Assembly: GCF_003334855.1 (NCBI RefSeq)
Contig: NZ_QOWE01000019.1
Coordinates: forward strand, 1 to 64,000
From: Larkinella punicea
Lineage (GTDB): Bacteria; Bacteroidota; Bacteroidia; Cytophagales; Spirosomataceae
Direction: 5' to 3'
DNA length: 64,000 nucleotides
Shown here: positions 26,108 to 34,698 of the stretch, piece by piece
How positions within the stretch are numbered: the first letter of the stretch is position 1
How the letters are laid out: every line of letters begins with the position of its first letter
Translations under genes and position numbers: made by a program
The notes under the pieces: generated by a model
The model's input: the letters and a program-made list of their open reading frames with translations, nothing else
The model's database searches: none
Told to the model about the DNA's origin: nothing

Positions 26108-26146
26108 CCCGCTCCGATCGTTAGCCGGAGCGGGTCGTTTTATTTT
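26108..26146 (+). terminator. Intrinsic terminator after susCD
   Basis: Perfect 9-bp stem CCCGCTCCG (26108-26116) with CGGAGCGGG (26126-26134), 9-base loop, then the T-rich tract TCGTTTTATTTT. It lies 17 bases after the SusD stop and just before the gamma-glutamyltransferase start. Confidence 0.88.
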
Positions 26147-26167
26147 CCACGACTGAAACCGTATCCC

Positions 26168-27859
26168 ATGAAATCAACCGTTCTAGTTGTTACCCTTCTA
26201 TTAATTACGACCTGTGTTCAGGCCCAATTCAGGTATTCCGGGCGTAGTTTTGCCAGCCGTTCGGAGGTGATTGCCCGGCACGGCATGGCCGCAACCAGCC
26301 AGCCTTTGGCCACGCAGGTGGCCCTCGATGTGCTTAAAAAAGGCGGCAGTGCCGTCGATGCCGCCATTGCCGCCAATGCCCTTTTGGGGCTGGTCGAACC
26401 CACCGGAAACGGGATCGGTGGTGATCTTTTTGCCATTGTCTGGGATGCCAAAACCAAAAAACTGTATGGTTTTAACGGCAGCGGCCGTTCGCCAAAATCC
26501 CTCTCGCTGGCCTATTTTGAGCAACAGCAGATGAAACAGATCCCCGGCTCCGGTGCGCTTTCGGTGTCTGTGCCGGGTTGTGTCGATGGCTGGTATACGC
26601 TGCACGAGCGGTTCGGGAAACTGCCCATGAAAGACCTGCTGCAACCGACGGTCAACTACGCCCGGGAAGGTTATCCAGTTACGGAAGTCATCGCGTTTTT
26701 ATGGCAGGGGTACGCCCGCTCGCTGCAAAGATTCCCCAATTACCGCCAGCTTTACATGCCCGGTGGACAGGCTCCCCAAAAAGGCGATATTTTCAAAAAT
26801 GAAGACCTGGCTGCTACGCTGGAAAAGATCATCAAAGGCGGGCGGGATGCTTTTTACAAGGGCGACATCGCCCGGACCATCGCAGCTACTGTGAAACGCG
26901 ACGGTGGTTTTCTGAGTTACGAAGACCTGGCCACGCACCGCTCCAATTGGGTTGACCCGGTTTCGACCAATTACCGGGGCTACGATGTCTGGGAACTGCC
27001 GCCGAATGGTCAGGGTGTCGCGGTGCTTCAGATGTTGAATATTCTGGAAGGTTACGACCTTAAAAAGATGGGTTTTGGCAGCCCGGCTCACCTGCACGCG
27101 ATGATCGAAGCCAAGAAACTCGTTTTTGAAGACCGCGCCGTCTATTACGCCGATCCGGATTTTTACAAAGCACCTACAGCCCAGTTAATCTCAAAACCGT
27201 ACGCGGCCGAACGCCGGAAACTCATCGACTCCCTGCGTGCCGGGCGGAACTACAAAGCGGGTTTGCTGGAAGGCGCCAGCAACACCATTTACCTGACCAC
27301 GGCTGACCAGGACGGCAACATGGTCTCGCTGATCCAGAGCAATTATGCCGGTATGGGATCTGGCATTGTCCCCGACGGTCTGGGTTTCAGCCTGCAAAAT
27401 CGCGGAACGTCGTTTACGCTGGAAAAAGGCAAGCCCAACACGTTCGAACCCGGAAAACGACCTTTTCACACGCTCATTCCGGCTTTTATTACCAAAGACG
27501 GTCAGCCCTACGTGAGTTTCGGCGTAATGGGTGCCGATTTTCAGGCGCAGGGTCATATTCAGATCATCACCAACCTCATTGATTTCGGGATGAATTTGCA
27601 GGAAGCCGGTGATGCGCCCCGTTTCAGTCATTCCGGCTCGTCCGGTCCCACGGGTTCCAAATCGCAGGGCGGTGGTCAGGTGAGTCTGGAAAACGGTTTT
27701 CCCGCCGAAACCGTGCTCCAGTTGATGCGCATGGGCCACGAAGTTGGCTACGACCTGCGCGGCTACGGCGGTTATCAGGGGATTCTCTACGACCCGAAAA
27801 ACAAGGTGTATTATGGAGCCTCCGAATCCCGCAAAGACGGTCATGCCGCCGGTTATTGA
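26168..27859 (+). CDS. ggt: Gamma-glutamyltransferase
   Basis: The ATG at 26168, after the terminator, gives 563 residues with a leader (MKSTVLVVTLLLITTCVQAQ). N-terminal nucleophile hydrolase features: GMAATSQPLATQVALDVL, GGSAVDAAIAANALLGLVEP, GNGIGGDLFAIVWD, then the processing/catalytic threonine in NTIYLTTADQDGN (aligns with the E. coli Thr that starts the small subunit) and GSGIVPDGLGFSLQNRG. It cleaves gamma-glutamyl bonds, as in glutathione, in the periplasm. Its position after susCD suggests imported gamma-glutamyl peptides, but the terminator between them argues against simple cotranscription. Confidence 0.92.
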   Translation: MKSTVLVVTLLLITTCVQAQFRYSGRSFASRSEVIARHGMAATSQPLATQVALDVLKKGGSAVDAAIAANALLGLVEPTGNGIGGDLFAIVWDAKTKKLYGFNGSGRSPKSLSLAYFEQQQMKQIPGSGALSVSVPGCVDGWYTLHERFGKLPMKDLLQPTVNYAREGYPVTEVIAFLWQGYARSLQRFPNYRQLYMPGGQAPQKGDIFKNEDLAATLEKIIKGGRDAFYKGDIARTIAATVKRDGGFLSYEDLATHRSNWVDPVSTNYRGYDVWELPPNGQGVAVLQMLNILEGYDLKKMGFGSPAHLHAMIEAKKLVFEDRAVYYADPDFYKAPTAQLISKPYAAERRKLIDSLRAGRNYKAGLLEGASNTIYLTTADQDGNMVSLIQSNYAGMGSGIVPDGLGFSLQNRGTSFTLEKGKPNTFEPGKRPFHTLIPAFITKDGQPYVSFGVMGADFQAQGHIQIITNLIDFGMNLQEAGDAPRFSHSGSSGPTGSKSQGGGQVSLENGFPAETVLQLMRMGHEVGYDLRGYGGYQGILYDPKNKVYYGASESRKDGHAAGY

Positions 27860-27949
27860 TGTAGTTGGCGAGCGTTCCAGTAGTCACTTGAATTCAGGGA
27901 TACCCTGATGGCGGTCTTCGAAATGTTCACAAGTGATAGTAGTACAAAG

Positions 27950-28004
27950 AATGCTAAATGGAGAAGTTGAAGCCAGCGGGCGAAGCACTTTTCCATTTAG
28001 CATT
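27950..28004. repeat. AT-rich palindrome (AATGCTAAATG family)
   Basis: 18-base arms 27950-27967 with 27987-28004, 17 of 18 paired, 19-base loop. It is followed by further TTTAGCATTTATCATT copies up to the rimK stop. It lies between the convergent gamma-glutamyltransferase and rimK genes. Confidence 0.85.
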
Positions 28005-28033
28005 CGACATTTAGCATTTATCATTCATCTTCT

Positions 28034-28936
28034 TCACACCCCCACCGTATCGTTTTCATCCGTCGGAATTTTCTCCTCGATGAAGTCCACAATCTGACCG
28101 GCAATGTCGATCCCGGTTGTTTTTTCGATGCCCTCCAGCCCCGGCGACGAGTTGACTTCCAGCACCAGCGGCCCCCGCTGCGATTGCAGCATATCGACCC
28201 CGGCGACCCGCAAGCCCAGGGCTTTGGCGGCATTGACCGCCGTCCATTCCTCGTCGGGCGTCAGCAAAACCGCTTGACCGGAACCGCCCCGGTGCAGGTT
28301 GGACCGAAATTCGCCTTCCTTGCCCTGACGTTTCATGGCCCCCACCACGCGCCCGCCCACGACAAACGCCCGGATGTCGGCCCCTCTGGCTTCGGCGATG
28401 TATTCCTGAATCAACACATTCGCTTTCAGACCGTAAAACGCTTCGATCGTTGACTTGGCATTTTTGGCGGTTTCGGCCAGTACCACGCCCATGCCCTGCG
28501 TGCCTTCAAGCAGTTTGATCACCACCGGTGGACCACCCACCAGCGCAATCAGTTGATCGACGTCTTTGGGGTGTTTGGCAAACACGGTTTTGGGCAGCCC
28601 CACCCCCGCTTTCGACAACACCTGCAAGCTCCGCAGCTTGTTTCGGGAACGCGTAATGGCCTGCGAACGGGCCGTTGTGAACACTTTCATCATCTCAAAC
28701 TGGCGAACCACCGCGCAGCCGTAATCGGTAACGGAAGCCCCGATCCGCGGCACAATGGCGTCAATTTGCTCCAGCGGCTGGCCTTTGTAGAGAACTTCAG
28801 GTTTTCCGCCTTCGATCATCACCTGGCACCGCAGGTGGTCGATCACAACGGGTTCGTGTCCGTGCTGCTCGGCAGCTTTGACCAATCGCCGGGTGGAATA
28901 CAGGTCGGGATTGGTAGACAGGATGGCAATACGCAT
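28034..28936 (-). CDS. rimK: RimK family ATP-grasp glutamate ligase
   Basis: 300 residues with the RimK pattern: [38 protein letters not shown], the ATP-grasp segments [56 protein letters not shown], and the metal-binding [15 protein letters not shown]. It adds glutamates to the C-terminus of ribosomal protein S6 in known systems. Normal length. It follows a RimB-like protease gene by 68 bases on the same strand, the classic partner. Confidence 0.95.
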   Translation of the reverse strand: MRIAILSTNPDLYSTRRLVKAAEQHGHEPVVIDHLRCQVMIEGGKPEVLYKGQPLEQIDAIVPRIGASVTDYGCAVVRQFEMMKVFTTARSQAITRSRNKLRSLQVLSKAGVGLPKTVFAKHPKDVDQLIALVGGPPVVIKLLEGTQGMGVVLAETAKNAKSTIEAFYGLKANVLIQEYIAEARGADIRAFVVGGRVVGAMKRQGKEGEFRSNLHRGGSGQAVLLTPDEEWTAVNAAKALGLRVAGVDMLQSQRGPLVLEVNSSPGLEGIEKTTGIDIAGQIVDFIEEKIPTDENDTVGV

Positions 28937-29004
28937 ATCCGTAAATAAGGAAAGTCGGTTGGTGTAGATTCAGGGAAGAACAGACCCGGTTTTCGCGACA
29001 GAAA

Positions 29005-29481
29005 TCAGGATTTCGGCGTCTGTTGTTTGAGTTGATACGAAACGTTTTGCAGTGATACGTCAACAACAAATTTGTTACGCAATAGTTTGCGGCCCAGCAA
29101 AACCGGGAAGCGCATCGTGCCGCGGTTGGCCAGCGAAAATTCGGCCCGGATGAGCCGCCCCATCACCAGAACGCGGGTTTGGATGACGAACCGCTTTTCG
29201 GATTGTCCGAATGAGTTTTTAACGGTTTTGTATTGAAAAAAGTCGGTTACAAACTGCTTTTTTTTCCGGCCCCGTGCGCCCGCCAGCGTGAAATGCAACC
29301 GGGACTGGTCGCCGTTGGACACCAGTTTCACATCGGTACAATGCAGGGCGGAGGTATAGGCTCCGGTGTCGATTTTGGCTTCGATGTCGGTCCAGTCCAG
29401 ATCCGGAAAATCCACCCGGTCGGCAAAACCGATAACCTGTTTGGGGTGCTCAGCCAAAGCCTTGTGCGTCGGTTTTTTCAT
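29005..29481 (-). CDS. RimB-like ATP-dependent zinc protease family (retropepsin-like)
   Basis: The start is the ATG at 29481; a larger in-frame reading to 30156 is an artefact over holB. The 158-residue protein has FADRVDFPDLDWTDIEAKID, the retropepsin-type active-site motif DTGAYTSALH, and MGRLIRAEFSLANRG, then FPVLLGRKLLRNKFVVDVS. This family (Zn_protease, PF05618 type) includes RimB, which trims polyglutamate tails made by RimK, so the pair with the downstream rimK is functionally coherent. It overlaps the holB stop by 4 bases (ATGA). Confidence 0.85.
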   Translation of the reverse strand: MKKPTHKALAEHPKQVIGFADRVDFPDLDWTDIEAKIDTGAYTSALHCTDVKLVSNGDQSRLHFTLAGARGRKKKQFVTDFFQYKTVKNSFGQSEKRFVIQTRVLVMGRLIRAEFSLANRGTMRFPVLLGRKLLRNKFVVDVSLQNVSYQLKQQTPKS

Positions 29482-30623
29482 TTTCCGTTGCGAATCAGGC
29501 TGCTGAACGTGAGCGACAAATCCATCATGACCATCTTGGCGCGGACGTTTCGTTCGATGTGAAATACCGCTTCGTTCAGGTTTCCGACCATGTGTTCCAG
29601 GTGTTCCGGTTCGAGTACTTTGCCAAAGTTCTCCACAAACGTACGTTCTTCGGCGGGGAGTCGCAACAGTTCGTTGACGCCGTGTTTCCACAAAAACAGG
29701 TCGCGGCAGAGGTTCAGGCTGTAGTCGAGCAAACCGCGCTGCTTTTCTTTCCCGAGCGCATCGAATCCATCCGCCTGTTTGACCAGCGCGATCAGATCCT
29801 GGCGGTAGCAAAACCGCATCCACTCGGCAAACCACGCGTGCCGGTCCGACCCCGGTTCGCCGTCTTTCTGCTCCGGTTCTTCTTCCGACAACCGAATGGC
29901 TTCCGACAGATTTCCGTCGGCCAGATAGGCCATTTCCCGGGCGCGTTTTTCGGGCAGATTCAGGTGCTGGCGCAGGTGCATGGCCACTTCGTCGTCTGAA
30001 AACGCCTGCACGGCCACGCGTTGTGTTCGCGACAGAATCGTAATCAGCAGTTTGTCGGACTGGTTGGTGACCAGCAGAAAAAGCGTCCGGGCGGGCGGTT
30101 CTTCCAGCAATTTCAGCAGGGCGTTGGCCGTTGCGGTATGCAGATTTTCGGCACACCAGATCAGCACGATTTTATACTCGCCTTCGTACGCTTTCAGCGA
30201 CAGTTTACCCATCAGCTCTCGCGCTTCCTCAACCGGAATGTTGCCCTGTTTGATGCTGATCGCAGCCAGCCACTCATCCAGCACGCGGTAGGGATGTTTG
30301 GCAACAAACTTGCGCCAGTCGGCCATGAACGTTTCACTCGTGACCTTGCTGCCCGCTACCGGAAAAATGATGGAAAGGTCCGGATGAACGAGTTTATTCA
30401 TTTTCGTACAGGACGGACACCGCCCGCAGGAGTCGGCCAGGCCGTCCGGAAGTGCCTGCCGGTTTTCGCAGTTGATGAACGTCGCAAAAGCCAACGCCAG
30501 CGCGAGGTTCGCACTGCCCGGCGGCCCGTCGAAAAGCTGGGCGTGGGCCAGGTGGTTGGTCTGAACCGCCCGCGTCAACGCCCGCTTCGTGTCGTCATGT
30601 CCGATGATTTCGTTGAATTGCAT
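29478..30623 (-). CDS. holB: DNA polymerase III delta-prime-like clamp-loader subunit
   Basis: The ATG at 30623 gives 381 residues starting MQFNEIIGHDDTKRALTRAV, typical for the family. The P-loop is degenerate (FDGPPGSANLALALAF, no GKT), as usual for non-hydrolysing delta-prime. A zinc-binding cluster is visible (C then CGRCPSC), then KIVLIWCAENLHTATANALL, LLEEPPARTLFLLVT and the sensor region LITILSRTQRVAVQ. Length is slightly above the E. coli protein. Its stop overlaps the start of the RimB-like gene, so a housekeeping replication gene is coupled to rimB-rimK. Confidence 0.88.
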   Translation of the reverse strand: MQFNEIIGHDDTKRALTRAVQTNHLAHAQLFDGPPGSANLALALAFATFINCENRQALPDGLADSCGRCPSCTKMNKLVHPDLSIIFPVAGSKVTSETFMADWRKFVAKHPYRVLDEWLAAISIKQGNIPVEEARELMGKLSLKAYEGEYKIVLIWCAENLHTATANALLKLLEEPPARTLFLLVTNQSDKLLITILSRTQRVAVQAFSDDEVAMHLRQHLNLPEKRAREMAYLADGNLSEAIRLSEEEPEQKDGEPGSDRHAWFAEWMRFCYRQDLIALVKQADGFDALGKEKQRGLLDYSLNLCRDLFLWKHGVNELLRLPAEERTFVENFGKVLEPEHLEHMVGNLNEAVFHIERNVRAKMVMMDLSLTFSSLIRNGK

Positions 30624-30716
30624 AATCTGGGAAGGAAAGGAAGAAGGGAGAATGCCCTTCCACACTTTTCTGCTTTCATCCTGTTTAAATTCCTGTCTAC
30701 TATTTCCTTTACTCCC

Positions 30717-31910
30717 CTATTCCTTTCTCTCCTTCTCAATCCGATGCACTTCCCGCAAAATAGTTTCTTCAACCTCGTCAAAGTCCAGCCCCCGGCGTCC
30801 GATGGTTTCGCGGGCTACCTGCAAGGCTTTGTCGAGCCGGTATTCCGTAAACCCTTCGGCCCCACCGCCCCACGAAAACGAGGGAATGTGTTTGGGCTGA
30901 AAACCGGCCCCGAACACGTTGGCATTCACGCCCACGACGGTGCCGGTATTGAACATCGTGCTGATGCCCACCTTCGTATAATCGCCCATCATCAACCCGC
31001 AGAACAGCCGACCGGTGTTTTCGAGCCGGTTGGTCGCGTAGCTGTACAGGTTCACGTTGGTATAATCGTTTTTCAGATTGGAATTGTTGGTATTGGCGCC
31101 CAGATTACACCACTCGCCAATGACCGAATTGCCCAGAAAACCGTCGTGGCCCTTGTTGCTGTAGCCCAGAAAAACCGAGTTTCCGACTTCTCCGCCCACT
31201 TTGCTATACGGCCCAATGGTAGTATTGCTGCGCATTTTGCCACCCCAGTTCACCGTGGCGTTATCGCAGAGTGCAAACGGACCCAGCATCACTGTACCCT
31301 CCTGAATCAGTGCGTTTTTGCCGATGTAAATCGGCCCGTTTTCGGCATTCAGAATAGCCGCCCGAATCACCGCGCCCTCTTCCACAAAAATGTTTTCGGG
31401 GGCGTAACAACGGGTGTGCGGGTCGGTTATCGGCTGCGAAGTCCGGCCCGCCGTCAGCAGTTCAAAGTCGGTTCGGATCTGCTCGCCGTTGTGAACAAAG
31501 ATCGACGGCAGGTCTTTCAGAATCGTCAGCGGCTCTCCGAATACGTCCCAGGTACCGGCATCGTCGGCCGAGGGAGCGGTTTCCAGCGGTTTTTCGGTGC
31601 GAAGTGCCAGCAGCAACCCCTCTGCCGTTACCAGTCCCGACTCCGGTTTTAACCCGTTCAACGCATTAATCAGGGCGTTGGTAGGGCAAACAGCGCCGTT
31701 TACGAAAAAATTATCGTGAATTGTGCGACAGGGATACTTTATTTGCAGATACAAATCCGTCAAAAATGAAGGCGTTGTCTGGAGCCGGATGGCCCATTTT
31801 TCAGTGATGGTGCAGATGCCGATCCGGATTTCGCTCACGGGCCGGGTAAAGGTCAAGGGCAGAAGAGCCGTGCGAATCGGTGGATCGTCAAAGAGAATCA
31901 GGTTGTGCAT
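30717..31910 (-). CDS. GlmU-like putative sugar nucleotidyltransferase
   Basis: 397 residues. The N-terminal half has MHNLILFDDPPIRTALLPLT and TFTRPVSEIRIGICTITEKW, typical of the Bacteroidota GlmU-like family rather than true GlmU. The C-terminal half is a left-handed beta-helix with hexapeptide-like repeats (ILNAENGPIYIGKNALIQEG, TIGPYSKVGGEVGNSVFLGY, NSVIGEWCNLGANTNNSNL). It may form or modify a nucleotide sugar; the exact substrate is unknown. It stands alone, 93 bases upstream of holB on the same strand. Confidence 0.82.
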   Translation of the reverse strand: MHNLILFDDPPIRTALLPLTFTRPVSEIRIGICTITEKWAIRLQTTPSFLTDLYLQIKYPCRTIHDNFFVNGAVCPTNALINALNGLKPESGLVTAEGLLLALRTEKPLETAPSADDAGTWDVFGEPLTILKDLPSIFVHNGEQIRTDFELLTAGRTSQPITDPHTRCYAPENIFVEEGAVIRAAILNAENGPIYIGKNALIQEGTVMLGPFALCDNATVNWGGKMRSNTTIGPYSKVGGEVGNSVFLGYSNKGHDGFLGNSVIGEWCNLGANTNNSNLKNDYTNVNLYSYATNRLENTGRLFCGLMMGDYTKVGISTMFNTGTVVGVNANVFGAGFQPKHIPSFSWGGGAEGFTEYRLDKALQVARETIGRRGLDFDEVEETILREVHRIEKERKE

Positions 31911-32069
31911 ACACTACTCGACAGTCAGGTTGCAAATATCCGAGTTTAATCGGGAAAGTGACTGCCTGAATTTTATCAAATAAATTAATTTTTTTGATGT
32001 GCCTTTTAAACCATTACCCCGTCTAAATGGTCACTGTACATAGTATTGCCTTTTCCCGCCTATATCCAC

Positions 32070-32618
32070 ATGAAGAATATCCTTTTACTGGCTTTGATTG
32101 GTTCCATGCTGAATTGCGACAACAAAAAAATAGGGGTTCCTCAGATCCCGAATTGTGGCAATTTCATGGCATTGAAGAATTCGCAGGAATGGTCGGCCGC
32201 TTCAACGGCGACCTTTGCGAACCGCGACAGCATTAATGTCATGGTGGAAGAATGCGGCACGTTCCGCACCGCTGGCGAAGTCGACTGGCTCAGTATTAAT
32301 CAGTTACCCACAAAGCCCGGCACCTATCGGCTGCGGCCCATCCGCTGGGATGATCTCAACGGCACCCCGCTTTCGGCCTGGGTATACACCCGCATTGGCG
32401 ACAACACGACCGGCGACCGCTACAACCTGTACGCATCGAATACTGAGACCAATGAGGTCATCATCGACGCCTACAACCCCACCAGCCGCCAGCTCGAAGG
32501 CCATCTGAACGCAACCTTTGTGATCGACCCCGACAGTGATTCGCCCGGCCGGTCGCGGCCCGACACCATCCGGATTCGGGATGCCATTTTTTCGGTGGTG
32601 GTCAACGGGGCAATTTAG
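32070..32618 (+). CDS. Lipoprotein of unknown function
   Basis: The ATG at 32070 gives 182 residues with a lipoprotein leader (MKNILLLALIGSMLNCDNK, acylated Cys16). The mature part shows alternating strands (YRLRPIRWDDLNGTPLSAWV; TNEVIIDAYNPTSRQLEGHL; ATFVIDPDSDSPGRSRPDTI) reminiscent of a beta-sandwich, with two to three cysteines. I do not recognise the family. It lies between a GlmU-like gene (divergent) and aroE (same strand, own promoter). Confidence 0.65.
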   Translation: MKNILLLALIGSMLNCDNKKIGVPQIPNCGNFMALKNSQEWSAASTATFANRDSINVMVEECGTFRTAGEVDWLSINQLPTKPGTYRLRPIRWDDLNGTPLSAWVYTRIGDNTTGDRYNLYASNTETNEVIIDAYNPTSRQLEGHLNATFVIDPDSDSPGRSRPDTIRIRDAIFSVVVNGAI

Positions 32619-32625
32619 CCGTTTT

Positions 32626-32659
32626 TTTGTCGGGTTTACCGGTTTTGGTCGTAGCTTTG
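32626..32659 (+). promoter_or_regulatory. Bacteroidota promoter upstream of aroE
   Basis: TTTG at 32626-32629 and TAGCTTTG at 32652-32659 (matches TAnnTTTG), spacer 22 bases, 22 bases before the aroE ATG. Confidence 0.6.
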
Positions 32660-32681
32660 GGCAACCGATTTATCTTTTGCT

Positions 32682-33434
32682 ATGCGCCGTTACGGACTGA
32701 TTGGGTATCCGCTGACCCACTCGTTTTCCCAGAAATATTTTACTGAAAAGTTTGAAAAAGAAGGCATTCCGGACAGTCGCTACGACCTGTTCGAGTTGCC
32801 CGACCCGACGACTTTTCCAAACCTGATCGCTTCAATTCCCGATCTGGTTGGCCTGAACGTTACTATTCCGCACAAACAGGCCATTCTGCCGTTTCTGGAT
32901 GAACTCGATCCGGCTTCAGCCGGGCGGATTGGCGCGGTCAATACCATCCGGATTTTGCCCGACGGTCGAAAAATCGGCTACAACACGGATTACTACGGGT
33001 TTCGGTCGTCGCTGGAAGTCTGGCTGAAGTCGCTCGACCTAGCGCCGGAAACACTCCAGGCGATGGTGTTGGGCAATGGCGGAGCGGCCAAAGCGGTCAC
33101 CACCGCCCTGACTGATTTGCAGATCCGATACCGGCTGGTTTCCCGCCAGCAAACCGCCGAAGCCCTGGCCTACGAAAATATCAGCCCGACGATTCTGGAC
33201 GAATACCGCCTTATTATCAATACCTCACCCGTCGGTACGTACCCCAACGTCGAAGCCAGTCCGGCCATTCCTTACGGTCTGCTGACGAGTCGGCATTTGC
33301 TGTATGATCTGGTCTATAATCCGGCGGAAACCCGGTTTTTACAGCAAGGACGCGAACAGGGAGCCGCGACGTATAACGGACTGCCGATGCTCCACCTGCA
33401 GGCAGAAAAAGCCTGGGAAATCTGGAATATATAG
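32682..33434 (+). CDS. aroE: Shikimate dehydrogenase
   Basis: 250 residues starting MRRYGLIGYPLTHSFSQKYF, which holds the substrate-binding serines. Further motifs: LNVTIPHKQAILPFLD (catalytic Lys), AGRIGAVNTI, GYNTDYYGF (catalytic Asp), the NADP loop MVLGNGGAAKAVTTAL and INTSPVGTYPN, and NGLPMLHLQAEKAWEIW. It reduces 3-dehydroshikimate to shikimate in aromatic amino acid synthesis. Slightly shorter than E. coli AroE. Not clustered with other aro genes. Confidence 0.94.
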   Translation: MRRYGLIGYPLTHSFSQKYFTEKFEKEGIPDSRYDLFELPDPTTFPNLIASIPDLVGLNVTIPHKQAILPFLDELDPASAGRIGAVNTIRILPDGRKIGYNTDYYGFRSSLEVWLKSLDLAPETLQAMVLGNGGAAKAVTTALTDLQIRYRLVSRQQTAEALAYENISPTILDEYRLIINTSPVGTYPNVEASPAIPYGLLTSRHLLYDLVYNPAETRFLQQGREQGAATYNGLPMLHLQAEKAWEIWNI

Positions 33435-33446
33435 CCAATCTCGAAA

Positions 33447-33481
33447 GGCCGCTGACAGGGTCTTCGGGCGCTGTCAGGGCC
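33447..33481 (+). other. Hairpin between aroE and nagA
   Basis: GGCCgCTGACAG (33447-33458) pairs with CTGTCAGgGCC (33471-33481), 12-base loop. There is no T run, so it may be a weak attenuator, a processing site, or a structural repeat remnant. Confidence 0.5.
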
Positions 33482-33489
33482 TCGCAACC

Positions 33490-34638
33490 ATGCACGAACT
33501 AACACTGACCAACGCGACGGTTTTTACCGGAACGACCCTTTTGCCGAATGCCTCGGTGCGGATTTCGAACGGATTGATCCAGGAGGTCTTCGCCGGAACA
33601 GCGGACGACCCGGACGCCATCGACCTTCAGGGACAATGGCTGGTTCCCGGTTTTGTCGATCTGCAACTGTACGGTGGTTCCGACTTTTTCCTGAACGCAT
33701 CGCCCACCGCCGAAACCGTCGTGCACATTTACGAAACACACCTAAAAACGGGGACCACCTCCGTGGTGCCGACCTTGTATTCAACCTCGCTGGAAACCAT
33801 TTTGAAGGCCGTTGAAGCCGTGCGGCAGGTGCGGCAAACGAATCCGAATGGCGTGTTGGGGCTGCACGTAGAAGGGCCGTATATCAACGCCGTGAAGCGG
33901 GGGGCGCACAGTGCGAATTACGTTCGCCAGCCTACTGATGCCGAGTTGGTCGAGTTGTTTGAGAAGGGCCGTGATGTCATCCGGTTGCTGACCATTGCCC
34001 CCGAAATTTTCAGTCCGGAGCAGCTTTCCAGGCTGATTGAACAAGCCAGTCAGGCTTCTACCCTGCTGTCGCTGGGTCATAGCAACGCCACCTACACGGA
34101 AGCTACCGGGGCATTCAACCACGGAATCACCCTTTCGACGCACCTGTACAACGCCATGCGCCCGTTTGAAAGCCGCGAACCGGGCGTTGTCGGGGCGGTT
34201 TTCGACCATCCGGGCGTTCGGGCCAGCATCATTGCCGACGGTTTTCACTGCGACTGGGCCACGATCCGGATTGCGAAACGGCTGCTCGGCGAGCGTCTCT
34301 TTCTGATTTCGGATGCAACCTTTGCCAACCCGACCCAGCCCACCTACGCCTTCGAAGATTTTATCCTTCACTACGAAAACGGACGCTATACCAATCCGGA
34401 AGGCAAACTGGCCGGTTCGTCGATTACCCTGCTCAAAGCCGTCCAGAATTGCATTCAGCACGTGGGTCTGGAACCCGCCGAGGTGTTCCGGATGGCGGCC
34501 ACCGTTCCGGCAGAAATCATTGGATTGGGGGATTCACTGGGCAAGATTCAGGCCGGTTTTGTTGCCAATCTGGCGGTTTTGACGGAAGACTTTCGGTTTG
34601 CTGACGTGCTAGTGGATGGGCGGTTTCAGAACCGCTAA
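33490..34638 (+). CDS. nagA: N-acetylglucosamine-6-phosphate deacetylase
   Basis: The ATG at 33490 gives 382 residues; the longer reading runs back into aroE. Amidohydrolase features: WLVPGFVDLQLYGGSDFF, VVPTLYSTSLETI, the metal-ligand Glu in LGLHVEGPYIN, LLSLGHSNATYTEA, HLYNAMRPFESREPGVVG, IADGFHCD, and the catalytic Asp in LFLISDATFANP. It removes acetate from GlcNAc-6-phosphate. No nagB or nag transporter is nearby. The gene follows aroE by 55 bases. Confidence 0.92.
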   Translation: MHELTLTNATVFTGTTLLPNASVRISNGLIQEVFAGTADDPDAIDLQGQWLVPGFVDLQLYGGSDFFLNASPTAETVVHIYETHLKTGTTSVVPTLYSTSLETILKAVEAVRQVRQTNPNGVLGLHVEGPYINAVKRGAHSANYVRQPTDAELVELFEKGRDVIRLLTIAPEIFSPEQLSRLIEQASQASTLLSLGHSNATYTEATGAFNHGITLSTHLYNAMRPFESREPGVVGAVFDHPGVRASIIADGFHCDWATIRIAKRLLGERLFLISDATFANPTQPTYAFEDFILHYENGRYTNPEGKLAGSSITLLKAVQNCIQHVGLEPAEVFRMAATVPAEIIGLGDSLGKIQAGFVANLAVLTEDFRFADVLVDGRFQNR

Positions 34639-34698
34639 CGCATTCAGACCTTGCCGGGTGGCTGCAAAACAATAAAGGGTACGAACTTAGACGGTTCA

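Noticed and set aside
29482-30156. N-terminal extension of the RimB-like reading frame
   Set aside because: It runs through holB in another frame; the ATG at 29481 overlaps the holB stop by 4 bases and gives the family length.
30021-31652. 543-codon plus-strand ORF across holB and the GlmU-like gene
   Set aside because: Runs antisense over two real genes and their intergenic gap; no domain recognised.
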